Positions 46,179 through 58,289 of a DNA stretch of 64,000 nt are shown one piece after another. The translations under genes were made by a program, and so were the position numbers. This DNA comes from Sipunculus nudus (taxonomy: Eukaryota > Annelida > Sipuncula > Golfingiida > Sipunculidae), in the NCBI GenBank assembly GCA_026874595.1, contig CM049317.1:28581401-28645400 (forward strand). The letters are read 5' to 3'. Position 1 is the first letter of the stretch; the number at the start of each line of letters is the position of its first letter. The notes under the pieces were generated by a model, which was not told where the DNA came from, did not search any database, and saw nothing but the letters and a program-made list of their open reading frames with translations.

Positions 46179-47975
46179 TTGTATCTAGCTCAGACGTAGG
46201 AGCCTGTATGATAGGTAGATACCCAACTGTAGTTTTTTTTGGGTTGACTGTACTTGCTTCTTAGTTGTACAAAGTCCAGGAAGACATGGGGTTATGAGAG
46301 GACAGGATGAATGCCATGTCAATAGCATGTGCATCCTGTGCTGAGTGACCTTCATCAGCTGAAGGTAAGAAGCAGTTGGTTTTAATTGCACCATTGAATG
46401 GCCGATTTGTAACTCCGATGATGTCAGTCATCACCTCAGGGACATGCAATGTCCCTGTCTTAGAACAAATATCAATGCCGCTGAAAAGTCCCCCTTCAGG
46501 TGGACCACGCTGCCAAGCAGCCATTTGAGTGGCATGGAGAGTCCCTTTTCCGTCTAGTGTATACTCATTAATATCTACATTGTCCGCCAAAAAATGTACA
46601 AAACTATTCTTCACTAGATTTTGGGAGAGAACAGCTCCGTCATCATCCATTGTTTCTAATGTTTTCTTTGCTAGTGAAGTGTCAAGATTTATTACTTTGC
46701 GGTAACTCACTATATGACCTGCTTGGTGAAACATGTTTACTAACTCTTTGGATCTTGTTGCCTGGTGAAGGGCGCTGGCCAATCCGATATGCTTGGGAGT
46801 CAGGAACTTGTCTCCTTGCACTGTATACATAAGATCTTGGGCGACACTGATGACTCATTGTTGGCGTCTACCGGCGACCTTATCATCTTCTAATTCGTCA
46901 TAATAAAGTACATGCTGACCGCCCAGCAATAAGTTGAGGAATATATACAGATTATTGGGTATGCAGTTTATGGCACTGTCTTCACTTAGGTTTATTACAA
47001 TTTATTTTGGATGTGTAAGCATTTCTCTGCGGATCTGCAATGCGACTTGAATCATAGACAGGAACATGTTCTGCTCACACTTATCTTGACACTTGTCTGA
47101 AGGAAAACATGTATTGATAAGTTCATGCCGGAATTTGGATGGTAACAATACGGTGCGAGGTTCATTCCATGCATGATCACTCAATACTATGATTTAATAC
47201 ATTCCCTCTAGAAGAACAGCTAGTTTTTCCTTGAAAGTGCTCCTCCAACTCATAAAAGATGGTGGTATATCTATATGAGCCTCACTAGCTATTGAGCAGT
47301 ATCTGTCCCACACATCAGTAAGATCTAATATATCAGATCGTTCTGCTGATCGTTCAAGCTCTTGGCAAAGCAGAACTAATGCCATCTCCTTGGCCTGGGG
47401 GACATATCTCGTTTCGCCCTACGTTCATACTTGATAAAGCAGCTGTGCTGATACTTTCCATGTGCAAATGAAAGATAGTCTACACAAGCTAGTCGAACTC
47501 TAAGGAAATGATCGAACTGTGATGCTTCTAATATTCTGCTGCTAACGTTTTTTTCCTGAATGGTGTGAAGTGTTTCCTTTGCATTCTGTTGGCAGAATAT
47601 ACACCGCTGCCAATACATTGGATGTATTTTGCTTCGTAAAATGACATTCTGCTGATGGTCTTTTGATGTGGAGGCAGATGAACATTGAAGTTTTAATTAA
47701 GCTTTCTTTAACCTTTCAATTTTACTTTTACTCATGTAATTGGATCGACAGTCTTTATGCCATGAGAAGGGTGGATCTGTTCCAAAAATTTCAGCCAGCC
47801 TATCGGTTGCATCCCGAAAATGATCATACTGTAATTTCATCCGTAATTGTCTAATAGTGTCCACTGTCTGGAGACTATCACTGCTTACAGTCATGAGTTT
47901 TTGTTTGTTGTCATTCTGGCATGTAAAGCATAACTGCCGGTCGTTTGACAATGGCCGTTTCCTCGTCTGTTATGT
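46165..47975 (-). pseudogene. PIN-CXC gene, copy B, N-terminal part (zinc modules, ADNVD domain)
   Basis: Read from 47975 down, two similar Cys/His modules come first. LCFTCQ...WHKDCRSNYMSK lies at 47935-47710, and CIFCQQ...HGKYQHSCFIKYERR lies at 47600-47420. Both follow C-x2-C...H-x3-C, a likely zinc site. Next are VLLCQELERSAERSDILDLT (47380-47320), a stretch near 47184-47005 (HAWNEPRTVLLPSKFRHELI), then 46830-46261 containing FLADNVDINEYTLDGKGT (about 46590-46535) and FILSSHNPMSSWTLYN*. The pieces are in different frames or separated by stops, with an in-frame TGA near 46855. A possible splice acceptor (cataacag) just upstream of 47960 hints at a 5' intron. This part is not visible for copy A beyond 47060. 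Confidence 0.72.
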
Positions 47976-49342
47976 ATCTCCATCTATGTTTTCATTCATC
48001 ACCGAATACTTTCATCTGCAAACGAAAGAGACTTACCTAGAAATCTCTGGCATTGATGATTGTTTTCCCTACACCTAAATTCCCTAAATTTAAGCCGTTA
48101 AGTCATTAAATATCTTTCCTGCTTCAAATTAAATTTAAGCCCGTAACATATACAAATTACACAGTATGAACAGAATTCCTGACATAAAAAAAACTGATTG
48201 AAAACTGAAGAACACAAAACCAATGTTAATTCATCTTGAAGTGTGACATTGGCTTTTTACTGAAAAACGGAGGTGTTTGCTTAATTTTTCATAAAAAATG
48301 AAATAACATTGATCTAGTTTTAGGTCTAGTCAATTTTTCTTTTCACTTAAAAACGGTATGCAAACTTTAAATTCTGATACTATAACATGGGATTCGTGGC
48401 CTATTTGATGGATGGAAGGACAGACGACGGTAAAAGTTTCAATATAGCACATATGACTTATAGTCAGCTGAGCTAACAAATGTTTTACCTAATTGCCCAT
48501 TGTTATTTAGTGATATATAGAAATTGTAAGCTCAAATTTCAGGAAGAGATTTGGGTGGCACTATCAGTATAAATTATTTGATAAGCCATCTCAACATTTT
48601 GTCATGAAAAATGTAAAGGTGATTTAAGTAAATCATAGTAAAGTTAATTTTGAATAAACTTCATTGTGTCCTATATCTTTGCATATGGCATATAAACAAT
48701 GTTAAATAAAACCGGTATACTATCAAATTACCTCAAGGTAAACATTGGGTTTATATTTCCGTATTTATAAATTATAGCACAGCTGGGTGATAACTAAACG
48801 TGTCCAAACAGTCACGGTGACCTTTAGGTATACGAAGGCCAAGCATAGTCGAAGGAGGGTTTTTTTTAATCCTTTAAATCCATATTTTATTACCCTCCGT
48901 GAAAATCACTTAACATTCAGCTTACTCTGCAATATTTATATGGTGCAGGGATGAAAATGTGGCAGTTCTTGGTACAATTTGATTATATTAAGGCAAGGAT
49001 TTAATGCATTGGTCTTGATCGATTCTTAAACAGACAGATTACTTACTATTTGTGTATGACTGTCCACTCACAGGTATATATATTGTAGAGGCTCTGCAAT
49101 ATCCAGCATTGTAATTTCTTCCTTTCCTGTATAAAAGAAACATAGTGCAGAAAAGAACTAGGGAAAGAGCTGTTTAAATTTTATAATTTTACATAAAGCA
49201 AATCTTTTAACAATCATGTTACTGGCGTATTGTAGTGCATTCATATTTATCATTTTGGAAAAGTATGTAACAAGTGATTTATATTGAGTGGCGGTATTAG
49301 CAATAAATATATTTACTGGGCAACACTTGACTCCCCTCCCCA

Positions 49343-49355
49343 TGTGTGTATGTAT

Positions 49356-49434
<79 letters not shown>
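49343..49434 (+). repeat. Compound microsatellite (TATG)n(TA)n(GA)n
   Basis: tatgtatgtatgtg, then about 15 TA, then about 18 GA units. The Leu-Ser and Tyr-Ile frame through it is an artefact. Confidence 0.97.
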
Positions 49435-50281
49435 AAATGTAAGGAAAATTAAATATCGTGTTCCAAGAAACCAACAAATGAGTCAATAAATGTTAGTTTA
49501 CACATATTGAACTTGCCAATAGTTGATTAGCAAAAGTATGGTCCACAAGACCGCCCCCAACCACCTATCCCTAGATATACTCATGATGGATGGTGTTTTA
49601 CTTTACATTCATATATAAAAAAAAATATTTAAAAACATTTATCATATGAATTTAAAAATACTTTATTTTTGTTGATTTTCCAGTGTTTACCGTGCAGTGC
49701 ATATTATCCGAATACCACTTATCCGAAAAAAGCGTGTATCACAAATGTAGTGCCCCTATAAGACTGGGTATCAAAGGCAATTCACAAATAGTTAATCAGG
49801 ACTTCCTTGCCTCGGGGTTGTAATAACTACGACAATAAAACAAGACCTTGTTTGTCTAAAGTGTCATTTTTTTTTTTTTTAATCTGTTTGATCCAGTAAA
49901 CTTTCCATCACGTATATTTATCCAAATGGATAAACAGAAATTGGACAGAACATAATGTTACCATTTATGAATATTCCTTAGTTTATCCACAAAGTTAGCG
50001 TTGTTTGGGGCAATGAATAATTCAACAAAAAATATGGTTAAAAAGCTTACCTTAATCTCATGCTTCTTATTCTCGATATCTTCACTTGACAACCTGTTTT
50101 TTTTTGTCCCTATGATGTGGCATGATGGTGTAAAGATTTCATGTCATGATGATGTGTAGGTGGGCTGTTACAGTAATACTGAGATATCACAATAGTGATG
50201 ACATCATAGGGGATTATGACATCACAAAATGTTGACAAACACGTTGTTGATTTCATGTGTATATGATTATTATCAAAATTG

Positions 50282-50289
50282 TGACGTCA
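50282..50289. promoter_or_regulatory. Consensus CRE palindrome TGACGTCA
   Basis: A perfect CREB/ATF-type site with relatives around it (gatgacatcat near 50197, atgacatcac near 50218, gatgtcat near 50348). No neighbouring promoter or gene is evident. Confidence 0.35.
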
Positions 50290-50970
50290 CAGTACTCTAC
50301 AAGCATTATAAGGGACTATGGCATTACACAAATATAATGTTTCATAATGATGTCATTAATTGCAGTGTAGCTGTCTTTATGAATATTAAGTATGTGAATA
50401 ATTTCCCTTACTACTTATATATATTCTATATATTTGAACTGAACATTGAGGTAATATATTAGTATAATGTTTTGTCATTTAAAAGAATATTTTCTTCTAA
50501 AGCTTTAACAATGCACCACTACGGGATTTTATCCAGGAAGGTTATTTGTAAATGTTAAGAAAAGCTAGCACAGAAATTAGCCAGTTACAGAAATAATCAC
50601 TTGTCTTGAAAGGAGGAATAAATATAAGTGTTAATGAATATTCATGGTATGTTAATATTAGATACACAACATGGGAACAAACATAACTTTATTATTCCCG
50701 TTATGGGTCCTTTTCAAAAAGTAAATTGCATGCTAAATTAAGTTTTATTATGAGTGATGGAACTGTTTAAAAATATGTTTAAACATTTCACCAAAGAAAA
50801 AAAAATCTGCATATATTTGCATATGTCATAGTGGGTAAATCATGCCTTGTCGCAGGAATACACCTGAAGGACAGCAGTTCAGTAAGCTACATTTTGTGTT
50901 TATTTCAAAGTTTCATGTATAAAACCAACAGAATTATAACAAAAATTAGCATTATTGTAAATTTCCAATA

Positions 50971-50986
50971 GGTTGCCATGGAAACC
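50971..50986 (+). promoter_or_regulatory. RFX X-box-like motif
   Basis: ggttgccatggaaacc, first site of copy 3. Confidence 0.5.
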
Positions 50987-51900
50987 ATCACTTTTTAGTC
51001 TTCTTCAGCCATTTTCCAGTTGGTTATACTACAGGTTTTGATTTATAACAATACCTCACAATGAAATTGGATGGTTACGAATTTGTGCTAATGGCAAGGA
51101 TGGACGGACGGAAAGAAGGCGGACATTATGGGTCAGCATGATTGACAACCGGTGCGGCTTAGAAGATTTACCAGGAATATTAATTTTCTCCGAAAATTCC
51201 CCTTTACTTTATGGATCCATGCCATTTAACATTCAATATGCAAATTAAACTTACCTTAATGAAATAGAAACTAAAAACAATTGCATAAATTATAATTTTT
51301 AAGTGATCATAACACATTTTAAAATGATTATAGTCGACATCCGATCATCTGCTTAATTATGAAAATTTATGCAAAATATGCAAATTATACTGAAAAAAGT
51401 GAAAAAATCATGAATGTGATTCTCATCTTTTGTATAACAGGTTAAAGATCTGCTTTCTGAGGAAAGCTCTCGAAGGAATTGGTGGCCTAAGAATATATTC
51501 ATGTCTGAACAGGGCCTGTGAAATAACATAGAAAATGATATTGTCATGAATATTCATTATTATCCAAATATGATATGGAAATCAGAAATACCCTTACATT
51601 TCTTTCTCTATTAATGTGCATTTTCACTTGAATAAATAAAAAGCTAAGGGGAAGTTGTATTTTAAAAGATATATGGATTTAAAGATATGATTTAAGAATA
51701 AAAAAAGAAATTTTAACCCCAAAATTTGTATGTATTTGCATACAGCATAATATGTAAATTCTGTAATGTCATAACACTACACCTAAAGGAGAAACATTTC
51801 AGTTTGCAACATTATGCAGTTTATTCCAATGATTTATGCATAAAATTAACCAAGTTATAGCCGTTTTCTTAAACATCATTATTCCCGTAAAATTATCGAA

Positions 51901-51916
51901 GGTTGCCATGGAAACC
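51901..51916 (+). promoter_or_regulatory. RFX X-box-like motif
   Basis: ggttgccatggaaacc, second site of copy 3; here both sites have the full motif. Confidence 0.5.
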
Positions 51917-52050
51917 ATCAATTTGGAGGCATTTGCCATCATTTGCGCGCTGGGCATACAGCAGATTCGGATTCAGCACACCTCATTACCCCTGAAAACA
52001 CTGTATGCCTTGCATTAACACGATTTGCCTTCAGGGTTACGATTTTCTGA

Positions 52051-55000
52051 AAAATTACCCTGTCTATTTAATGTGATTGTGAACAATTATGTGTGACATG
52101 TGTATTGTATGATTTTTTCAGCAATAAAATGTATTAATAAAAATATAGGTTGGTATTGTGAAAATAACAAAAAAGCCTTGCCAAAGGCAATATGTTGGTA
52201 AATTTCTATTATTGCTAAATTATTATAATTTTAAATTATAATTTATTTTATTTAAAATATACTTTTCACAGACTTAATCTGGTATCAGAGCTATATAACT
52301 TTTAATTGTGTAGCTACTGGGCACATTCTTTTTTTTTTATATTTTATTTATACATAATTGTGAAATTGGTACCTACTAGAATTACCCCTGAACTTAAGGT
52401 AAACAATTATACATAAATACAATCAAAAATAGAGCACTTTTCTTAAAATATTGATTTAAAGGTTTATCTTTGCAAGTAATGCCAAGCTGAGACTGTATAG
52501 CAAGAACATGAGGCTTTCTGTCTGGTTGATAGTTTTCATGGTACCAACACTACAAATTTGTATTATATACAGAGCTATGATTATAATATAAATGTTTGTG
52601 TGCATTTTCTATCATGAAACTAGTTATTCATAATTAGTTTAAAATATGAATTGCATGCTTTGTATATATGTATATATACAGTGAAACCTTGTTGTGTCGA
52701 AGTCGAAGGGACCCTAGAAACTCCGACACATCCAGGTTTCAGTGTATATATATTGAATTGAATTATACACGGAACAATGTTTATCATATGTTTTCTAATA
52801 AATTATATAAATAATTAAATATATGTTCCTTTTGTCCATGCATGGGATGGGGGGGGTTAGGTTGGACAAAGTAGTAACTAACAATAAGTACCATCCTCCA
52901 TGGGGATGGCTGTTGTACATTAAAAAAGTTTAATCTAAGACCAGCCCCGTGTGTTTTACTAAGCTAAGCCCTACCTAATTGAAATACATGTTTACAGAAC
53001 TTTTAATATTTAGTACTAATACTGTCACTAAAACTAACCATAAGGACTTATGAATGTCAAAACAACCTGAGGACCGATTTTGCATTTCTGATAATGAAAC
53101 ACATATAAAATGATGGCCCACTGCCTTTCTTTCTATGATGGTAAAAAGGAAAGAGTAGCATCGTAAGTTTATGGCAAAACCAAGAGGGTTATCAGCTGAT
53201 TATTGCCGAGTCAAAACATGCCACCACGGCGCCAATCACAACAACATTGTTAACAACAACCAACTTTCTTGTAAAGAGTCGCGAGCGGTTTTGAACATAT
53301 TCGACCAACCCAATAATCATATGAATTGTATCGGCAAATTATACAACTCTTCATTTTATTGGTTAAAATATCATATATTCATCATATGAATTATTCAGTT
53401 AATTTGAATAATCATCACGATATCCCTTAAAGCTACCGCAGATTCCATCCTCGGTTTTGAACAGCCTGCCGCTTCGTCACTGGAATAAAACCTGTTGCAG
53501 CGGCCGCTGTCATCGACTGCCTTTTATTTGTAAACTTTAAACTAAATTTTTAAATATAAACTTCATGGCTTAAAACTACATGAGGCTAATGTCGAATTTG
53601 CCATCACACATCTAAAATCGCAGCTTTATTTTTCTTCTGCGGGGTCTCAGACGTGGGTATGTGAAGATAATGCCTCCGCTTCGCTTGACCAGGTCTACTC
53701 GTCCGCCATGCTGTAACAACATGAAAGCGCAACATGGTTCTGGTTGTCACATCACACACGTCCCAGGGGCTGTCCAAACCTGTTCAAGGGCTTCCAGGAC
53801 TCCGTTAACAAATCCGTTCATGTCTCGGATAGTATCATAACAATATTAGAAATTAATACAAACTTTATTTGTAGCACCATACCTTTCATATTGGCAAAAA
53901 GTATTTCTTTAATGTATACTAATTACCCAGGGGAGTGTGTGTTCCATTTGGTTGGACATGTATGATGTATACACAAAATATTCACTGACAGCCAGTAAAG
54001 TATATAATTATAATGTCCAGTTGTTCTCTGAAATGATTTACCATTTCGACTATTTATTCCAGAAGGGGAAATATATTATAGGTTTGCTATCAAAACAATT
54101 CGGTTAAAGGCATGTATTTAACACTTGACCAGACGGTAGAGGCTAAAAAAATTTTTGCATTTATAAGGAGAACAAGATCCAGCATACTGGCACAGTTCAG
54201 TTTGTCTTGGAAACACGTCGACCGGCAAACATAGATACATGATTCACAAAGTATAGCTGTCAATGATTTGTGCAGGGCTGGTTTGGCGTTGGCAATGACC
54301 AGTGGGACAGGCAAAGGGAATAATATTTATATTATGTTGTGCCATAAATGAAATTTATTATACTGTTACCTACTGAATTAAACCATAGCATGAGCTGCAC
54401 TGTTATTATAAGCCCTTTAACGATGAGTTTGTATCTAGGAGGAATATAGTAGGTTTATAACATAAAACCTTAGATAACGAAGAAGGTTTTTTTTTCTATT
54501 TCAGGGAAAGATGAACAATAGATCAGTTCTCAGATGAACTTGCTGCACAATTATACAGAACTCTGAATCTCTGTTCGATAACAATTATACTCCGGAATAT
54601 TTCCATTAAATATATTCGCATTACTTACAATGACTGTGGGAAGTCTTCATAAAATAATTCACTTAAACTACATTTGGACATTGCTTGCGAGATTATATCT
54701 CTTGATGCATTATTTGACGAATCACCTAGTTATTTAGAACGTTAATGATGTCATTTCCTACGTGTATTTTAAGTTCGTACTGTTGGAAAATACGCAGAGG
54801 CCAGGAGTAATTGACGTAATTAAGTTCATGTATATAAGAGATGAATGTGATCTATGTAACAAGAAACTTAAGAGGTCCTATAAATTATATAATTCATGTC
54901 AGTATTCTCAGTAATAACATAGAATGTGCGAGGTTACACGCAGCCTTCTAACTGACAAGGTTATGTAAATACACGTAAGCATATTTTATATAATTAGTAG

Positions 55001-56877
55001 AATAGATACTAAAAATGCATACGTATGGCCTTTCTTTGGACTCAATGGACTAATTGATTAAAGTACTGTTGTCATCTTGGTGTAAGAATGTTTGCTTTTT
55101 TAACGAAAGCGTCATAGGCCAAACATGGTCAGTTTACTTTCCGTAAATTAATAAGCAGTACAACAACAATTATATGCATTTCAGCCAGACCCTGAATTCT
55201 TGAATGGATACAGCTGGTCGTGTTAGTCTGGTGCCCTTGTGTGCCCTATTGAACATAGTAAATCCTCTTCATAGGCGGTTCACAAGACTTTCGCATATAT
55301 TGGTTCACCAGACCATCATGGAACCCAATATATATATTCAATATACCTATTCAAAACCAACATGGTTCATTCAGCCATCGCCTATTGCGGGTTCCCATTT
55401 GGCTAGGGATTTACAATTTAATCAGCCTTAATATTCTAGGCCCTCGTCTATGTTGAGTTCGGTGATACTCAACGTTGTAACTCGCATGGTTATCAAACCA
55501 TCGCACTTCAAAATGGGCTTGTTTCATGTAACAAAATCTGGCTCAGCCAGTCAGCGTCATATGCACAAATAACGCACAACGAACATACAAAATACATGTA
55601 ATACACGTGTCCGCTGCCTGAAGCGATCACGACAATTCACATTTAGATAACTTGACAGTGGATCCAAGGGATCCAATACACGGTTCACGAAAATGCTGTT
55701 AGCTGCTCCTGACATTTGGGCAGACGAAACTTGACCTAATTTTACAAAATCGTTTCTTTGGTGTCTACAATATACTTACATTAAGCCCATGGCCCGTAAT
55801 GTTCGTACAAAAGGGATAAATCATAAGAAACGAAGGACCATGTACGTACTACCTGCATACATGCATTCAGTGCGAATGTTACCAAGTGCGTCTATTATTA
55901 TTTGCTGTATGCAGGATTACTTATTTGCTCTTAACATAAAATGCTCCCCCCCTCCATTTAACTCATTTATCAGAAAACTTTCCATTAGAATAAATGGTAA
56001 GAAATCGTTCTGAAATCCAGCAGGGTTTCACTTTTATCTTGGGAATCTAAATTTTGTGCCAAGGACAGAAAAATATGTGTACCTTAAAGTTCCAGTTTGA
56101 TAAATATCTTCGGGCACCGAAGAGTCTCCAACGACTGACGTCGCCTGAACCAAGCACTCATTGCACTTCCAATCCACCACGCCGTGCCATATGTAGGAAT
56201 ATACATTATACGTCTTCACTTTATCAGAAACATGCTAGTGGTCACCAGATGGTGGCTTAGTGAAATCTCCGGTCATCAACAGCACACAACAGCCCAGTGA
56301 AATAAATCAGGTACTATCGTTCCTATGCTAATACTAAATTGAAATTAGGGAATATTTTATACAATCATTTGGAGCTTGTGTATGCAGAAGGTGACTCGAG
56401 CAAAGATGATTTATAAAATTTGATAGGTATTGGAAATATTGTCAGGTGAGCCTGTTGCGCCCTTTATAATATATCCTGTCTCTATTTCATTTAAGCTTTA
56501 AGTGTTCAGGCATAAATGATCACACATTTGTCTTCCCTTTTAACCGATAGTGATGGATCAGTTATCTTACGGTGCAAACTATTCGGGTTAGGGAAGGACA
56601 ATGCAGGAAAGATATACAACTATAGACAAAAAGGTTTTTATATCACTTTTTCATCAAAGACTGATGTCAGATTCGATCGTCTATCTCTAAAAATGCATAT
56701 AACCTTTATAAACAAAGCATCCCTGCGTGTATATAATAGAGCATATTAAACGCTAAGGCCCATTTCCTGCCTTGTGTATCCGATAAATGTAGTGTGTTGC
56801 TGATGAACTTTGTCAATTCCTTCTTTACATGCTACATTGTGTTTTTTCTTCCACATTATCCAATTCACGACCATTAT

Positions 56878-56880
<3 letters not shown>
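52051..56880. other. Non-coding stretch, no gene recognised
   Basis: AT-rich, mostly unique sequence with a small hairpin element (52671-52752). Frames of 60-75 codons (for example 53171-53389, 53744-53965, 54314-54090, 55204-55431) show no domain, and I found no phased splice-site support for them. Confidence 0.5.
52671..52752. mobile_element. ~80-bp hairpin, MITE-like, TATATACAGTGAAACC ends
   Basis: The left arm tatatacagtgaaaccttg and onward pairs with the right arm ...aggtttcagtgtatatata at about 28 of 33 positions around a short loop (gaagggaccctaga). CAGT-AAACC ends bordered by TA resemble pogo/Tc1-type miniature elements. Confidence 0.55.
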
Positions 56881-56882
<2 letters not shown>

Positions 56883-56928
<46 letters not shown>

Positions 56929-56936
56929 TATACATT
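56883..56936 (+). repeat. (TA)n microsatellite
   Basis: About 20 TA units followed by a tacatatatatacat run. Confidence 0.97.
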
Positions 56937-57281
56937 TATATCGTGTGTGTACTGTTTATTCTATTGAATAGAGAATTCATACAGAACAGGGATCATGTAT
57001 TTCTTCTCATAATGCATTCAACAGGCATTTTAAACACTTGTGGTAACTTAAATACCGACCTACTTATTACTTTAATCTGTATATCAAACGACCTATTATT
57101 ACATAACTACATGTCTTAGAGTATTTTATCATTTTGGGTTAGTCTGTTATCAGTTCCAAATATCCCCTACTCATAACAATATCTGTAGAGTGTGTAATAT
57201 GTTACTAAATCGTAAAAATCAATGGAGAAGGATCATTGTATAAAATATACAATATTTGCATGTATATAATAAACAGAATAG

Positions 57282-57419
57282 GGTCTATATAGCCATGCGC
57301 TGACCCGTCTAATACTTTGTCTACCTTTCACTGTTTGGTTAAGATATCACGATGACCACAGAGTAACTGGTTCTCTGACAGCTTCCGGAAACAGCTCTCT
57401 CAGCATCACGGTCGTCGAT
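57282..57419 (+). other. Open stretch with faint Ig V-set-like sequence
   Basis: The frame reads RYHDDHRVTGSLTASGNSSL then SITVVD, resembling the D-E strand part of an immunoglobulin V-set domain, and stops at TAA (57420). No cysteine pair, flanking exon or splice support was found. A nearby frame (56516-56749) has GSVILRCKLFG, loosely like a B strand. Chance resemblance or a decayed exon are both possible. Confidence 0.2.
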
Positions 57420-58136
57420 TAAACCACAACGTCTACACCTCCATGTTCCTAATGGCGAGTGAGGAGTTGTCAGATCTGTTCGCTTTGACCTTGAATGACA
57501 TCCCATGTGTTATATATAAAGATAATATAAGAATTTCCCAATTATAACTGTAAAATTTAGACTGCAATATATGGTCGATTTTTTATTCCGTATATAGAAA
57601 GAGATGGCAGTTAATGTAAACATTTTACACAAAACCTAAATATTATGTATCACGAACATTGCTTACAACTCCCTATGTCTTTGAGTAGCATTCACAAGAA
57701 AAACTACAAGAATAGGTGAACATTTGTCTTATTACCTTCGAAATCTTTTAGATGAATAGCATTCCCCTAATTAACGCTTCGGCAAGAGTTACATGATAAT
57801 TATACAGAACTATTTTCTTTATTTTCCCCAAGGTTTATCGTTTTAAGTCCATACTTGCCCATACAAATGAAAGCATATTATTCGTGTTGATTGTTGAATA
57901 ACCACACCATTTGGTAAAAAATAGTCAAAACGCAAGTGATAGTTTTAATGCGTTTCCACTTCATGAAATTTTTCCTCAGTACTGACCTACTATACATGAA
58001 CAACTATTATGTGAATAATGAAATTAAATAAATTCGATACATAATTATGCATATCTCATTGCGTAAGGAATCTCTTATTCCGTAAGAGAATATTTAACAT
58101 TTTGTACATATATTAAATCAATGAAATAAAATAAAC

Positions 58137-58172
58137 CTACAGCAACCCTTTTTCAAACCCCTTTCGTTCTGG
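58137..58172 (-). CDS. Possible further exon of the membrane protein gene
   Basis: A 36-bp segment between ctacctgag| and |gtttat on the - strand. Read in the phase left by the exon at 58223-58289 it gives SQNERGLKKGCC, and it keeps the phase. The donor GTTTAT is weak and the acceptor tract is poor, so this is tentative. The ending resembles the preceding exon's LKDGLKQACC, which may be a coincidence. Confidence 0.25.
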   Translation of the reverse strand, partial: PERKGFEKGLL

Positions 58173-58222
58173 CTCAGGTAGTAGATTTCGAAAGGAATCT
58201 ATTTTAGGAATGCATGACATAC

Positions 58223-58289
58223 CTAATGCAACAGGCCTGCTTGAGGCCATCCTTAAGAGTTCCCACGAAGACGACACCACTGAAGAAAA
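58223..58289 (-). CDS. Exon: end of transmembrane segment and start of cytoplasmic tail
   Basis: On the - strand the exon lies between ttctactttttag| and |gtatgtc. With two leading and two trailing bases it encodes VFFSGVVFVGTLKDGLKQAC then CI. The first codon is completed by the single base left by the exon at 59212-59268, and only this phase joins both openly. Hydrophobic residues continue the membrane span begun in the previous exon; Lys and Cys-Cys follow, as in a juxtamembrane cytoplasmic region with possible palmitoylation sites. The family is not recognised. No 3' terminal exon could be assigned with confidence. Confidence 0.55.

Larger units (their letters stand above)
37793..47060 (-). 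repeat. Arm 2 of the large inverted duplication
   Basis: The reverse strand is collinear with 1-1698 plus 22837-26446. Relative to arm 1 it has the L1 insertion 42214-46164, keeps the 297 bp (41124-41420) lost in arm 1, has an extra ~290 bp at 39083-39370, and lacks the equivalent of 25490-25935. Dispersed copy 3 retains that last segment, so it was deleted in arm 2. Confidence 0.85.
47976..50609. other. Non-coding stretch, no gene recognised
   Basis: AT-rich and unique apart from a microsatellite (49343-49434) and a cluster of TGACNTCA-like palindromes (50190-50360). No frame with a recognisable domain and no phased exon pair were found. Confidence 0.55.
50610..52050 (+). repeat. ~1.44-kb dispersed repeat, copy 3 (standalone)
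   Basis: Matches 24610-26092 along its length, including 'catgccttgtcgcaggaata', 'ggatggacggacggaaagaa' and both RFX-box-like motifs, but without the PIN-CXC gene or L1 tail beside it. This sets the repeat's own limits and shows the unit moved independently of the arms. Target duplications were not identified. Confidence 0.82.

Noticed and set aside
49158-49436. Frame with Leu-Ser and Tyr-Ile repeats
   Set aside because: Compound TA/GA microsatellite.
56046-56219. Possible terminal exon of the membrane-protein gene (DIYQTGTL or RRRQSLETLRC readings)
   Set aside because: Several phases are possible, the acceptors are weak and there is no polyadenylation signal in a fitting place.
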